This document shows positions 18,737 to 26,821 of a DNA stretch of 33,146 bases, piece by piece; position 1 is the stretch's first letter; every line of letters starts with the position of its first letter. A model generated the notes under the pieces. It was given only the letters and a program-made list of their open reading frames with translations, did no database searches and was not told the origin of the DNA. Source of the stretch: Phycisphaerales bacterium (lineage in GTDB: Bacteria > Planctomycetota > Phycisphaerae > WQYP01); assembly GCA_013044165.1 (NCBI GenBank), contig JABEVB010000006.1:1-33146 (forward strand), in the 5' to 3' direction. The translations under genes and the position numbers were made by a program.

Positions 18737-19536
18737 CTGCAACCATTAAACAAATAGTTCAAGACGCTTTTATTGCCACAAGGCAGGGAACATCTGCGGA
18801 TTTTGTCATCTGCAATGACGCTCTAAGGGGAGATTTCATTCGTCGCTGCCAGGCATCAAATGCCGAGGTCACAGAGGTATTGTGCAACACAACGCTGCTT
18901 AACTTGCGCAAATCCGGGCGCCTCCGGGATCTGCCGGCAACAGCTCGCTCTCAGGGGGCGACGGCTCCCACCGGATATGAGACCCTCGTCTTTCAACTTG
19001 TGCGAATGCTCGAACGGTCATTGGGGACAAACGTTGACCACATAATCTGTGATCCCAAAATTAGGCAGCAGTTTGACGATGGGCTGGTACTCTTCGGGAT
19101 GCGCCTATCCGCCGCCGAAGGTAGACTGACGGCTCTGCGGCTGCGGAAAAGCGCCATGCTGCGACCCGAGCCTGTTGGAAAGTTTGTGCGATCCAAGTTA
19201 TCGGGCATGATCCAGCTGGCCGAGCTTGAAGCTAAATGCTCGCAGTTACCGGAGGCTTCAGGGGCCTACATATTTTTCAGCGAATCCGCCACCCTTTATA
19301 TCGGAAAGGCCGACAACCTCCGGCGGAGGCTTGACGATCATGCCTCAACATGGACTTTCCGCGAACTCGTACGGCTGATCAAAGCCAACAAAATTCCCGA
19401 AATATGGTTGGCTTTCCACGAGACGGGTTTGACTGGAGGCAGCCTCAGCGCTTACGAGTCGGAGCTTATTCAATCCCAAGCGCCAGTTCATAACCGGGCA
19501 GGTGCGTCTGGGCGTGGGGTGAATCGCAGAAAATGA
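18733..19536 (+). CDS. Stand-alone GIY-YIG nuclease, paralogue of the methyltransferase C-terminus
   Basis: 267 aa. Residues 1-150 repeat the uncharacterised domain of the preceding protein. Shared landmarks are AFIATRQGTSADFV (AFLIARDGFSADRV there), CNTTLLNLRK (NTTLLNIRK), HIICDPKIRQQFD (TILCNPSEAKKFD) and ALRLRK (ALRFRK). Residues 175-260 are a GIY-YIG domain that looks intact: GAY (177-179), YIG (189-191), Arg in NLRRRLDDH with the following His203, Glu244 in YESELI as metal ligand, and Asn254 in PVHNR. It is the likely restriction endonuclease. The TTG at 18733 overlaps the previous stop codon (TTGA) and has GGAG/AGGAAG upstream, so it was preferred to a TTG eight codons earlier. Its stop codon overlaps the next ATG. 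Confidence 0.85.
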   Translation: MTATIKQIVQDAFIATRQGTSADFVICNDALRGDFIRRCQASNAEVTEVLCNTTLLNLRKSGRLRDLPATARSQGATAPTGYETLVFQLVRMLERSLGTNVDHIICDPKIRQQFDDGLVLFGMRLSAAEGRLTALRLRKSAMLRPEPVGKFVRSKLSGMIQLAELEAKCSQLPEASGAYIFFSESATLYIGKADNLRRRLDDHASTWTFRELVRLIKANKIPEIWLAFHETGLTGGSLSAYESELIQSQAPVHNRAGASGRGVNRRK

Positions 19537-19880
19537 ATGTAGCACAAAAAAGTCTTGAGCTAACCGGCATTTTCGAAGCGGAAGTGCTCGTGGAACTTAT
19601 GCTCAGGTTCTGGCAGCACCCATTTGCGGCGGATAGGGATTTTCGTAACGACCTGCTGGAAAGAACTGCGGAGGTATTGCGAACAGCCCTAGCCGGTACA
19701 CGAATAGTGCAAGATATCCAGCCGCAAAATACAAACTTTATCGTGGCGGTCTGGTACTCTGAATGGGCAGCCATTCAAGATGTGTTGGATGGGGTGCGTC
19801 AGGAACGCGAGGCTTGGCTGGAACGAGTTAAGCGGGCGCTGCCCTCCTGCTTCTGCGACCCGGGGGATCTGCTTCCATAG
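19533..19880 (+). CDS. Small protein of unknown function, third gene of the RM-like cluster
   Basis: 115 aa. The ATG overlaps the stop codon of the GIY-YIG nuclease gene (ATGA), so it is almost certainly translated by coupling. I recognise no family. It is mostly helical by eye (FEAEVLVELMLRFW, DFRNDLLERTAEVLRTAL, VLDGVRQEREAWLERVKRAL) with a short central beta-like stretch (NTNFIVAVWYSEW) and no membrane segment. Position suggests a partner or controller of the restriction-modification proteins; this is inference. The gene is conspicuous for its tight placement: a random frame would rarely begin exactly at a stop-start overlap. Confidence 0.7.
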   Translation: MNVAQKSLELTGIFEAEVLVELMLRFWQHPFAADRDFRNDLLERTAEVLRTALAGTRIVQDIQPQNTNFIVAVWYSEWAAIQDVLDGVRQEREAWLERVKRALPSCFCDPGDLLP

Positions 19881-20405
19881 CCGACAAAACACACGAAGGA
19901 ATCCTTGGCCGGGCCTGCCCGCCGGGCAATTTGGCAGGCTGGTGGCGAGTTATTGCGGTCGTTCCGCCAACAGGCTACACCAAGTGGTCGGGACGGTTGG
20001 AGGCCGCTTGAGCTGGCGAACCGGTCGCCGTTCGTGTGGTGTCTGCGGTGGGCAAAAGTTCAATATAGTGATCAACACGCCGGGGCGTTGAATCGGGTGC
20101 CTTGACGTTCAGCCGTAATTGGCAGCCGTATCTACCAGCAAGCCACACGTCTATGAATGGGTAGGCACCACCGTCACATAACAACGGTTCTTTTAGAACT
20201 ATTTTCATATTAAGCTTCCCTAAAAACGGATAATAATACCACCATATATGCATCTCGCGATCCAACCAAAGACTAATTTTTAGAATTTTATTATCCAGGG
20301 CGTACTCGAATAGGCAGCCTTTACGGTAACGCAATCTGCCGACTGAGCAACAGTAGGTTTCCCCTGCCGCTGGCAGCCACGGGCACAATCGTTTATCGTT
20401 AATTT
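19881..20405. other. 525-nt gap between the RM-like cluster and kdsD
   Basis: This gap holds no confident gene. GCCTGCC (19913-19919) and GGCAGGC (19933-19939) form a 7-bp inverted repeat with a 13-nt loop just after the cluster and may act as its terminator. The part from about 20190 to 20310 is clearly AT-rich compared with the flanks, a sign of foreign or regulatory DNA, and probably contains the kdsD promoter. No direct repeats, integrase or tRNA were seen that would mark an island boundary. A doubtful minus-strand frame is listed separately. Confidence 0.4.
19975..20388 (-). CDS. Doubtful hypothetical protein
   Basis: A 137-codon frame starting at TTG occupies most of this gap. The central part (for example LKISLWLDREMHIWWYYYPF and YPFIDVWLAGRYGCQLRLNV) reads like globular protein, although the underlying DNA changes from AT-rich to GC-rich. 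No family is recognised and no Shine-Dalgarno sequence supports the TTG. It may be a remnant of transferred DNA or chance. Confidence 0.28.
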   Translation of the reverse strand: MCPWLPAAGETYCCSVGRLRYRKGCLFEYALDNKILKISLWLDREMHIWWYYYPFLGKLNMKIVLKEPLLCDGGAYPFIDVWLAGRYGCQLRLNVKAPDSTPRRVDHYIELLPTADTTRTATGSPAQAASNRPDHLV

Positions 20406-21428
20406 ATGGCACAACCGCCCCACAACGAACGTTCCGAAAGCCAACTGCTCGCCGATGCACGCCAGATTGTGCTTGCCGAAGCGGCAGCACTAACGCAGGT
20501 TGCCGGCCGGCTCGACGGTGCCATTGCATCGGCCATTGGCCTTATTTATCGCCAAACATCTCCACAGGCGGGCGGAGCACTGGTGGTTTCAGGCTTGGGA
20601 AAATCGGGCCTGGCCGGGCAGAGAATCAGTGCCAGCTTTGCGAGCACCGGTACCCCTTCGCACTTTGTACATCCGGTGGAGGCCCTGCATGGTGACTTGG
20701 GGCGTATCCGTCGGCAGGACATTGCCATGCTGTTGTCCTACGGCGGCGAAACCGAAGAACTAATTCGCCTGCTGGATCATCTCAAGCGGTTTTCAACCCC
20801 TACCATTGCCATTACAGCCAAAAACACCAGCACCCTCGGCCGCCTTGCCGATTTGTGCATCTGCCTGGGCGCACTGGAAGAAGCCTGCCCGTTGCGACTG
20901 GCCCCCACCACCAGCATCACCTGCTTAGGGGCGGTGGCTGACGCGTTGGTTCTGGGCGTGATGAGCCTTCGCAAGTTCTCGGCGGAGGATTTTGCGGCTT
21001 TTCATCCCGGCGGATCGCTGGGGCGAAAGCTGCTCAAGGTAAAAGACGCCATGAGCTTTAAGGTCGGCGATAACCTGCAGGTGCTGCCAACAACCCTTAC
21101 GCTCCGCGAAGCTCTCAGCCGCAGCACCGTCAGCACGCGACGCGCTGGAGCCATGCTGCTGGTTGACGATGATGGCACGCTCGCGGGCATTTTTACCGAT
21201 GGCGACCTGCGGCGCAAGCTTGCCGAGCATGCCGATTTACTGGATATGCCCATGGCGGCCGTCATGACCCCACACCCCAAGCGCATCAGCGCCGAAAGCC
21301 TCGCCAGCGAGGCCATGTCGCTTTTTAACCGGTACCGCATTGACGAATTGCCCGTGGTCAACGAGCATAATCATCCCATCGGCCTGATTGACGTACAGGA
21401 TGTGATGGCCCTGCGCGCTTTGGAATAA
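20406..21428 (+). CDS. kdsD: D-arabinose-5-phosphate isomerase (KpsF/GutQ family)
   Basis: 340 aa, close to the usual 320-330. Converts ribulose 5-phosphate to arabinose 5-phosphate, the first step of Kdo synthesis for lipopolysaccharide. Residues 1-205 are the SIS sugar-isomerase domain, with VVSGLGKSGLAGQRISASFASTGTP, HGDLGRI and the family's FHPGGSLGRKLL. Two CBS domains follow (AGAMLLVDDDGTLAGIFTDGDLRR and DELPVVNEHNHPIGLIDVQDV). It heads a plus-strand operon with kdsC 63 nt further on, matching the E. coli kdsD-kdsC-lptC order. No Shine-Dalgarno sequence is seen before the ATG, but the length fits. Confidence 0.95.
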   Translation: MAQPPHNERSESQLLADARQIVLAEAAALTQVAGRLDGAIASAIGLIYRQTSPQAGGALVVSGLGKSGLAGQRISASFASTGTPSHFVHPVEALHGDLGRIRRQDIAMLLSYGGETEELIRLLDHLKRFSTPTIAITAKNTSTLGRLADLCICLGALEEACPLRLAPTTSITCLGAVADALVLGVMSLRKFSAEDFAAFHPGGSLGRKLLKVKDAMSFKVGDNLQVLPTTLTLREALSRSTVSTRRAGAMLLVDDDGTLAGIFTDGDLRRKLAEHADLLDMPMAAVMTPHPKRISAESLASEAMSLFNRYRIDELPVVNEHNHPIGLIDVQDVMALRALE

Positions 21429-21491
21429 CGCCGGCTGGCGCAGGCGAGATTGTAAAAACCCCAACTGGCGGGGCATTATTTGGAGACATTT

Positions 21492-21995
21492 ATGGTTGGC
21501 GACATTCAGTTACTTGTCCTGGACGTGGACGGCGTGTTAACAGATGGCGGCATCATACGCGATGATGCCGGCCAGCAGATTAAGCGTTTTCATGTGCGCG
21601 ACGGTTCGGGCGCGGTGATATGGCGAAGGCTCAACCGGCACTTGGCCATTATCACCGGCAAAGAAAGCCAGGTGGTACAATACCGCGCGGAAGAACTGGG
21701 CATTACGCATGTGTACCAAAACGTAAACAACAAGCTTGAAATATATACCGACCTGCTGCAGCAGCTTGGCCTTAAGGATGAAAACGCCGCCTATATCGGC
21801 GACGACCTGCCCGATCTACCGGTGATGCGCCGCTGCGGCTGCCCCATTGCCGTGGCAGATGCCGTCGAAGAGGTCAAAGCCGCTGCGCGGTACGTCACCA
21901 AATATCCGGGAGGCTACGGGGCCGTTCGCGACGCGATCGAATGGCTTCTTAAAGAAATGAACCTCTGGAACCAGGTTCTCGCACGCTATCAGTAA
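21492..21995 (+). CDS. kdsC: 3-deoxy-D-manno-octulosonate 8-phosphate phosphatase
   Basis: 167 aa. A HAD-superfamily phosphatase of the short C0 type, active as a tetramer, that removes phosphate from Kdo-8-phosphate. The HAD motifs are clear: DVDGVLTDG (nucleophile and acid/base Asp), the second motif ITGKES, the Lys of NNKLE, and GDDLPDLPVM with the acidic pair. Its end YPGGYGAVRDAIEWLL is the KdsC signature tail. ATG 21492 has GGAG 6 nt upstream; a TTG four codons earlier overlaps that site and is less likely. A small CCCC/GGGG hairpin (21459-21473) precedes it. It lies between kdsD and the LptC-like gene. Confidence 0.95.
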   Translation: MVGDIQLLVLDVDGVLTDGGIIRDDAGQQIKRFHVRDGSGAVIWRRLNRHLAIITGKESQVVQYRAEELGITHVYQNVNNKLEIYTDLLQQLGLKDENAAYIGDDLPDLPVMRRCGCPIAVADAVEEVKAAARYVTKYPGGYGAVRDAIEWLLKEMNLWNQVLARYQ

Positions 21996-22058
21996 ACGAG
22001 CGGCAAGGGCCGGGCGGGCGCACTGCCCGGCTGGCCGCCGCAGGGGTTCGACGCTCGC

Positions 22059-25000
22059 ATGAAAAGAAAACTGCTTTTATATATGGCTTCGCTGGCTGTG
22101 GCGCTGATCGTCTTTTTCTGGATGATCAGCGCGTGGCACATCAGCTCGTTTTTTATTACACCCGGCAAGCCCACGCACGTCGCGCCGGTTGAATCGGGTA
22201 CAGGCGTTCAGAACCTGGTGGTGGAGGTGCGAAACCCGCAGGGCATGCTCGAATATGTGCTTGAAGCGCGTCAAGCGACGCCGCAAGGCAACGGCCGCTA
22301 TCTCATCAAAAAGCCGCAGATGCGTTTTTTCACCGCGCACGGCCAGATGATTCGCATAACCAGCGACACCGGCGATATTACGGTAGATCAACTCGGCAAC
22401 TCACTCACCGGCCAGGTGTACCCGCGCAAGGGCACGCTTTCGGGCCATGCTGAAATGACCTTGGGACCACTGAACTCATTTGTACCCGGCCAAACGCGGC
22501 GTTTAACCGGCCAAACCCAGATGAAGCTCTCCGCTCCGATACAATTTAATTATCAGCAGGGGCTGTTAACCAGCAGCGGGGCCGTGCATGTGCGCCAGGA
22601 TCGGGCAAGCTTTGACGGCAGCGGGCTTACCGTTGAGGTGGACTCTAAAACGCGAATGCTCGATTATGTACGCATTGACCGCGGTGATGACCTGATTATC
22701 CGTGACGTCGGCGGCAACCGCCTGGGGGCGGGTTCGAACCCGGTTGCAACCAGCACGCAAAGCAGCGCCACCAGCACGGCCCCGGCCACCGCACCGTCAA
22801 CGGCTCCAAACGCGACGCCTCCGCTGATTTACCGATTGGCTTTTGACGATCATGTGCGAGCCGTCCTGCGGCATAACCATCTGCAATCGCACCAAATGAT
22901 CCTCTATTTTCAGGACATCAACAACGCATCGCCATCCGCGGCAGCCGCAGGCACCCCAGCGGCCACCAGCACCGCGGCTCCCGGAACTTCGACCACAAAG
23001 CCAGCGACCACCCAACCGGCCTCCGCCGCCGCAACGACGGATAACCTGGTGGTGCATTGGCGCGGCCCGATGATTATGCGCCGCGTCAGCGATGAGGAGG
23101 CTCAACTTGCCAGCCCAAAGGATGTGCACTTTGTGGCGCTCGGGCGCGGGGGTCGGGAGGTAGTACTCTCCGACGGGGCCGGGCGCTCCGCCTCTGCCGA
23201 CGAACTTGGCTACCACACCCTCACCCATGTGGTAACACTTAAAGCGACAGCTCTAGAGCCTGTACAATTGGCCGATAAATCACTCGGAGCGCTTAACTGC
23301 CGCGACGTACGATTTAATTTACATTCCAACCGTGCCTGGTTTGCCGGGCCGGGAAGCGTGCGATTTGTGGGTAAAGCGTTGGCTGCAAAGGGCAGAACTC
23401 GCACTCAAACCGCATGGCAGGCAGCCTGGAACAAGACCATGACGCTGCTGCTGGCCCGCGAGCCGGACCTGAAAGCACCCGGCAAAACAACGCTGGCCAT
23501 TCGGCATATTACGCTCATGGGCAATGCCGCCGTCAGTGGGCAGGGGCTGAATCTGCAGGCCCAGAAGCTTGCGGCACAACTGGTATTTACCCGCGATCCG
23601 CGCCAGCCCGAGGCACTGTCTCACCTGCTGGCTATCGGCGCTGTGCATGTGGTATCGCACAACAGTGCCAATGCCGGGCCTGATTCCATCCGGGCCAATT
23701 CGCTTGAGCTTAAAACCACAACCACCGCCGCAAGCACGGTGCCGCAGCCCAGCCAACTGTTCTGCGCGGGCAACGTGCGGGCACGGTTTGTGCAGCAACG
23801 CCAAAAGTCCGCGCCGCAGCACAGCGCCGTATACCACATAACAGGCCAAACCCTTGCAGCCCAGCTTATTGCCAAGGCGCAGCAGGCCGGGGGTGCAGCG
23901 GCTGGCCCGGCAGGTATTGGCCGCTTTGATGTTGGCCACTTTGCCATTGGCGGCGGAGTACATGTAGATATTGCCAACGTCGGCAAACCAATCGAAGCCG
24001 TCGCCGACACCATGACCGGCAATAAGAGCACCGGCCGTGTGGTGCTTACAGGCAACAGTGCGCCGGGCAGCGCGGCATTTGCATCTATCACACAGGGACA
24101 AAATGTCATTGATGCCGGCCGCATTACACTCCTGCAAAAGCATCAGGCGATACAGGTCGCCGGCCCGGGCAGCTTTGTTTTTGTCCCGCCGGCTTCGCAC
24201 GCGGCAACAGCGCAAGGCCAGACGGGTCATGTCGTTATTACCTGGGCAAACGCCATGAATTACGCCGGCGACGCCCAGAAGGCACGATTTGCCGGCAATG
24301 TGCACGTGGCGCTCGTGGGGCGACAGGACCAGCACAGTTCGCTTTCATGCGATGCACTTGGCGTACTTTTCGCCCGCCGCAGCAGCCAAACGACGGCAAC
24401 GTCCAAAACAGCGCTCAATAGCATTTCCAGCAATTCACTGGAACTGGCACAAATAACGGCCAGCGGTTCGACGGCACAACCTGTTGTGGCTCTTGATGCA
24501 AACTATGGCCCGCACGGCCACCTGCGAACGCGACTCTTTTTGACCACAGCTCAGCTTACCTATAACGCCATTGCCGGCCGACTGGACATTCCACAGGCGG
24601 GCGAACTATCGCTTGAGGATTATCGCCCTGCCGCAGTTCAACCAACCGGGCAGATCGCAAATGCAACCGCAACCCCGATGGCTGGTACACGAGGTCAATC
24701 GGCATTCGCATGGAAAAACAGCCTTATCTATCGGCGCCGCACTGGAATTGTTGCCTTTAAGGGCAAAGTGCGAATGGTGTATCATCCGCAAGAACCCATT
24801 AAACTGATACCCACCCATAACAATGAATTGCCCGCAACCGCGCCGCAACTTACTAATCCAAATAAGAACCTGATTTTGCTGGATTGCAATTCGCTGCATG
24901 CCATGCTGTCGCAAATTGCCGGACAAACCAAACCCAACGCCGTTGAACTCGGTATGGGCGGTCCCATGAAGCTTCGCTCGGTACAGGCAGATGACGCGGC

Positions 25001-25217
25001 ACTTGAACTCTCGGGCGTGCGACTCGTGGCAAGAATGCTGCGCTTTGATGCTGACAAGGAGTTCGCCATTGCCCAAGGCAGCAGCAGCGAACCGGCGGTT
25101 GTATCAGGTGCAAATGGTGCTTCGGAGGGACAGGCCGAGAAAATTACCTGGGACCTCGCCCGCGGTCGTCAGGGCATTACGCTGATACATCCGCAGGGCA
25201 ATATCACCGGGCCATAA
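22059..25217 (+). CDS. Very large LptC/LptA-like LPS-transport protein
   Basis: 1052 aa, against about 190 for E. coli LptC. One membrane anchor (about residues 8-28, MASLAVALIVFFWMISAW) is followed by a periplasmic LptC-type segment (NLVVEVRNPQGMLEYVLEARQATP...KKPQMRFF) and then many beta-strand repeats of OstA/LptA type (GLLTSSGAVHVRQDRASFDGSGLTVEVD; VSGQGLNLQAQKLAAQLVF; KARFAGNVHVALV), linked by Ala/Thr/Pro-rich spacers (about 230-250 and 290-325). Following kdsD and kdsC, it probably handles lipopolysaccharide across the periplasm, perhaps serving as both LptC and the LptA bridge. I give no symbol because the fusion has no standard name. SD-like AGGGG lies about 12 nt upstream. No lptA or lptB gene follows; recA converges. 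Confidence 0.8.
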   Translation: MKRKLLLYMASLAVALIVFFWMISAWHISSFFITPGKPTHVAPVESGTGVQNLVVEVRNPQGMLEYVLEARQATPQGNGRYLIKKPQMRFFTAHGQMIRITSDTGDITVDQLGNSLTGQVYPRKGTLSGHAEMTLGPLNSFVPGQTRRLTGQTQMKLSAPIQFNYQQGLLTSSGAVHVRQDRASFDGSGLTVEVDSKTRMLDYVRIDRGDDLIIRDVGGNRLGAGSNPVATSTQSSATSTAPATAPSTAPNATPPLIYRLAFDDHVRAVLRHNHLQSHQMILYFQDINNASPSAAAAGTPAATSTAAPGTSTTKPATTQPASAAATTDNLVVHWRGPMIMRRVSDEEAQLASPKDVHFVALGRGGREVVLSDGAGRSASADELGYHTLTHVVTLKATALEPVQLADKSLGALNCRDVRFNLHSNRAWFAGPGSVRFVGKALAAKGRTRTQTAWQAAWNKTMTLLLAREPDLKAPGKTTLAIRHITLMGNAAVSGQGLNLQAQKLAAQLVFTRDPRQPEALSHLLAIGAVHVVSHNSANAGPDSIRANSLELKTTTTAASTVPQPSQLFCAGNVRARFVQQRQKSAPQHSAVYHITGQTLAAQLIAKAQQAGGAAAGPAGIGRFDVGHFAIGGGVHVDIANVGKPIEAVADTMTGNKSTGRVVLTGNSAPGSAAFASITQGQNVIDAGRITLLQKHQAIQVAGPGSFVFVPPASHAATAQGQTGHVVITWANAMNYAGDAQKARFAGNVHVALVGRQDQHSSLSCDALGVLFARRSSQTTATSKTALNSISSNSLELAQITASGSTAQPVVALDANYGPHGHLRTRLFLTTAQLTYNAIAGRLDIPQAGELSLEDYRPAAVQPTGQIANATATPMAGTRGQSAFAWKNSLIYRRRTGIVAFKGKVRMVYHPQEPIKLIPTHNNELPATAPQLTNPNKNLILLDCNSLHAMLSQIAGQTKPNAVELGMGGPMKLRSVQADDAALELSGVRLVARMLRFDADKEFAIAQGSSSEPAVVSGANGASEGQAEKITWDLARGRQGITLIHPQGNITGP

Positions 25218-25422
25218 TTTGCTATTACCATCGGCCCTAGCCGGACACAATAATACAATCCAGATTACAAATGGCTATGAACGAGCAGATGGGGTAGTCA
25301 TACCACCGCCATACGGCTTCAAGCATATATGCCGAACTGCGGTGCGGTGTATTTGAAGCGCCAGTGCGGATGCTATTGCTTGACCACCCTCGCGCCCGGG
25401 GCAACGCCTCATCAAGCTACGC

Positions 25423-26568
25423 TTATCTGCCGGCTTTGCCCGCCATCGCAGGCTCGCGGCTGATGGGGCGCACCGGCTCTTTGGCTTCAGGCTTGGCCGC
25501 AGGCTTTTCACCGGATTTGTCGGTCGGCTTTTCACCGGGCTTGGCAGGTGGATCGGCAACGATTGGTGCCGCGTGCTTCGCCAAAACTTTGGCATGCACT
25601 TCTTTGGCAACCTCCGGATTTTCCTTCAGGAACTGACGCGTTTGCTCGCGGCCTTGACCCAGTCGCAGCTGGCCGTAGCTGAACCAGGCACCGGCCTTAT
25701 CAATAATGTTGGCGGTCACGGCCAGGTCCAGCAGGTCGCCCTCATAACTGATGCCGCTATCAAAAAGAATATCAAACTCGGCTTCGCGGAATGGCGGGGC
25801 AATCTTATTTTTAACAACCTTGGCTCGCACATGGTTGCCCACCGACACTTCACCTTCTTTAATGGTGTTAACCCGACGAATGTCCACCCGCACCGAGCTG
25901 TAAAACTTCAGCGCCCGGCCGCCCGTGGTGGTTTCAGGATTGCCGAACATCACGCCGATCTTTTCGCGGATTTGGTTGATAAAAATCACCAGCGACTTGC
26001 TCTTGGAGACCGCTCCGGTGAGTTTGCGCATCGCCTGGCTCATGAGCCGGGCCTGCATGCCCATGGACGCGTCGCCCATCTCGCCTTCAATTTCCGACTT
26101 GGGTATAAGGGCAGCCACAGAGTCAATCACAATGACATCCACCGCATTGCTGCGCACCAGCATTTCGACAATTTCCAGCGCTTGTTCGCCCGTGTCGGGC
26201 TGGCTTACCAGCAAGTTCTGCAGGCTTACTCCCAACCGCTTGGCCCACGATGGGTCCAATGCGTGCTCGGCATCAACAAAAGCCGCAACGCCGCCAACTT
26301 TTTGCGCCTGGGCAATAACATGCAAGCACAAGGTGGTTTTACCGGAAGACTCCGGCCCGTATACCTCCACAATGCGGCCGCGCGGAAGCCCCTTGCCGCC
26401 CAGAGCGATATCAAGTCCCAGCGAGCCGGTGGAGATACCTTCAATAGGCAACGGGTTGGCGCCATCGAGCGTCATAATGGCGCCTTTGCCGTAGGATTTT
26501 TCAATTTGTGCCAGCGCCCGTTCCAAGGCTTGATCGCGTGCGGTGGACGTTCCATTTTCCTTACTCAT
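25423..26568 (-). CDS. recA: Recombinase A
   Basis: 381 aa. ATP-dependent strand exchange and SOS co-protease. Walker [10 protein letters not shown] (71-79), the MAW-type region [23 protein letters not shown], Walker [11 protein letters not shown], loop L1 [19 protein letters not shown], and loop L2 with [21 protein letters not shown] are all present. The C-terminal tail (last 45 residues) is an unusually long Lys/Pro/Glu-rich repeat ([21 protein letters not shown]); E. coli RecA has 353 aa. ATG 26568 has GAGG 5 nt upstream; the frame is open 19 codons further without support. A strong promoter lies about 65 nt upstream. It converges with the LptC-like gene. Confidence 0.98.
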   Translation of the reverse strand: MSKENGTSTARDQALERALAQIEKSYGKGAIMTLDGANPLPIEGISTGSLGLDIALGGKGLPRGRIVEVYGPESSGKTTLCLHVIAQAQKVGGVAAFVDAEHALDPSWAKRLGVSLQNLLVSQPDTGEQALEIVEMLVRSNAVDVIVIDSVAALIPKSEIEGEMGDASMGMQARLMSQAMRKLTGAVSKSKSLVIFINQIREKIGVMFGNPETTTGGRALKFYSSVRVDIRRVNTIKEGEVSVGNHVRAKVVKNKIAPPFREAEFDILFDSGISYEGDLLDLAVTANIIDKAGAWFSYGQLRLGQGREQTRQFLKENPEVAKEVHAKVLAKHAAPIVADPPAKPGEKPTDKSGEKPAAKPEAKEPVRPISREPAMAGKAGR

Positions 26569-26632
26569 AGCGGCCTCGCTGCAAAAGAAGACAACATATA
26601 AGCCGGCAACCCACGCCACCGGCACGCTTGGG

Positions 26633-26660
26633 AGTATACCTAACTAAGTCCTAACGTCAA
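26633..26660 (-). promoter_or_regulatory. recA promoter with direct-repeat operator candidate
   Basis: Minus strand: TTGACG (26660-26655), a 16-nt spacer, then TATACT (26638-26633), each five of six to consensus. The sequence GTTAGG occurs twice as a direct repeat 11 bp apart (26655-26650 and 26644-26639), filling the spacer: GTTA-N7-GTTA. This has the geometry of the direct-repeat LexA box known from Alphaproteobacteria (GTTC-N7-GTTC). The classical Gram-negative and Gram-positive SOS boxes were not found here. Confidence 0.55.
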
Positions 26661-26821
26661 GCGATTATTGAAGTCGTTCTACTCGTCACGTCTTACGGGT
26701 CGCTCGCAAGCAATTTTTACGGCAAAACGGCGGTGAAAAGGGTCCCACGACAGCCGCTACCGCAACCAGAATGTCCGGCCAAATGTAGCCTCCAACACTC
26801 AAGGCCCAGCCCACAATCGTA

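Noticed and set aside
17000-20405. Integrative element or prophage carrying the RM-like cluster
   Set aside because: No integrase, transposase, flanking direct repeats or tRNA-end duplication is visible between acnA and kdsD. Only gene content and an AT-rich patch hint at transfer.
22728-22745. tRNA T-arm-like GGTTCGAACCC
   Set aside because: It lies inside the LptC-like coding frame, and no acceptor, D or anticodon stems can be formed around it.
23319-24335. Minus-strand open frame of 338 codons
   Set aside because: Antisense to the LptC-like gene, Cys/Arg/His-rich, with no recognisable domain and no ribosome-binding site.
25573-26601. Plus-strand open frame of 342 codons
   Set aside because: Antisense to recA, which is certain; the frame is a by-product of its codon use.
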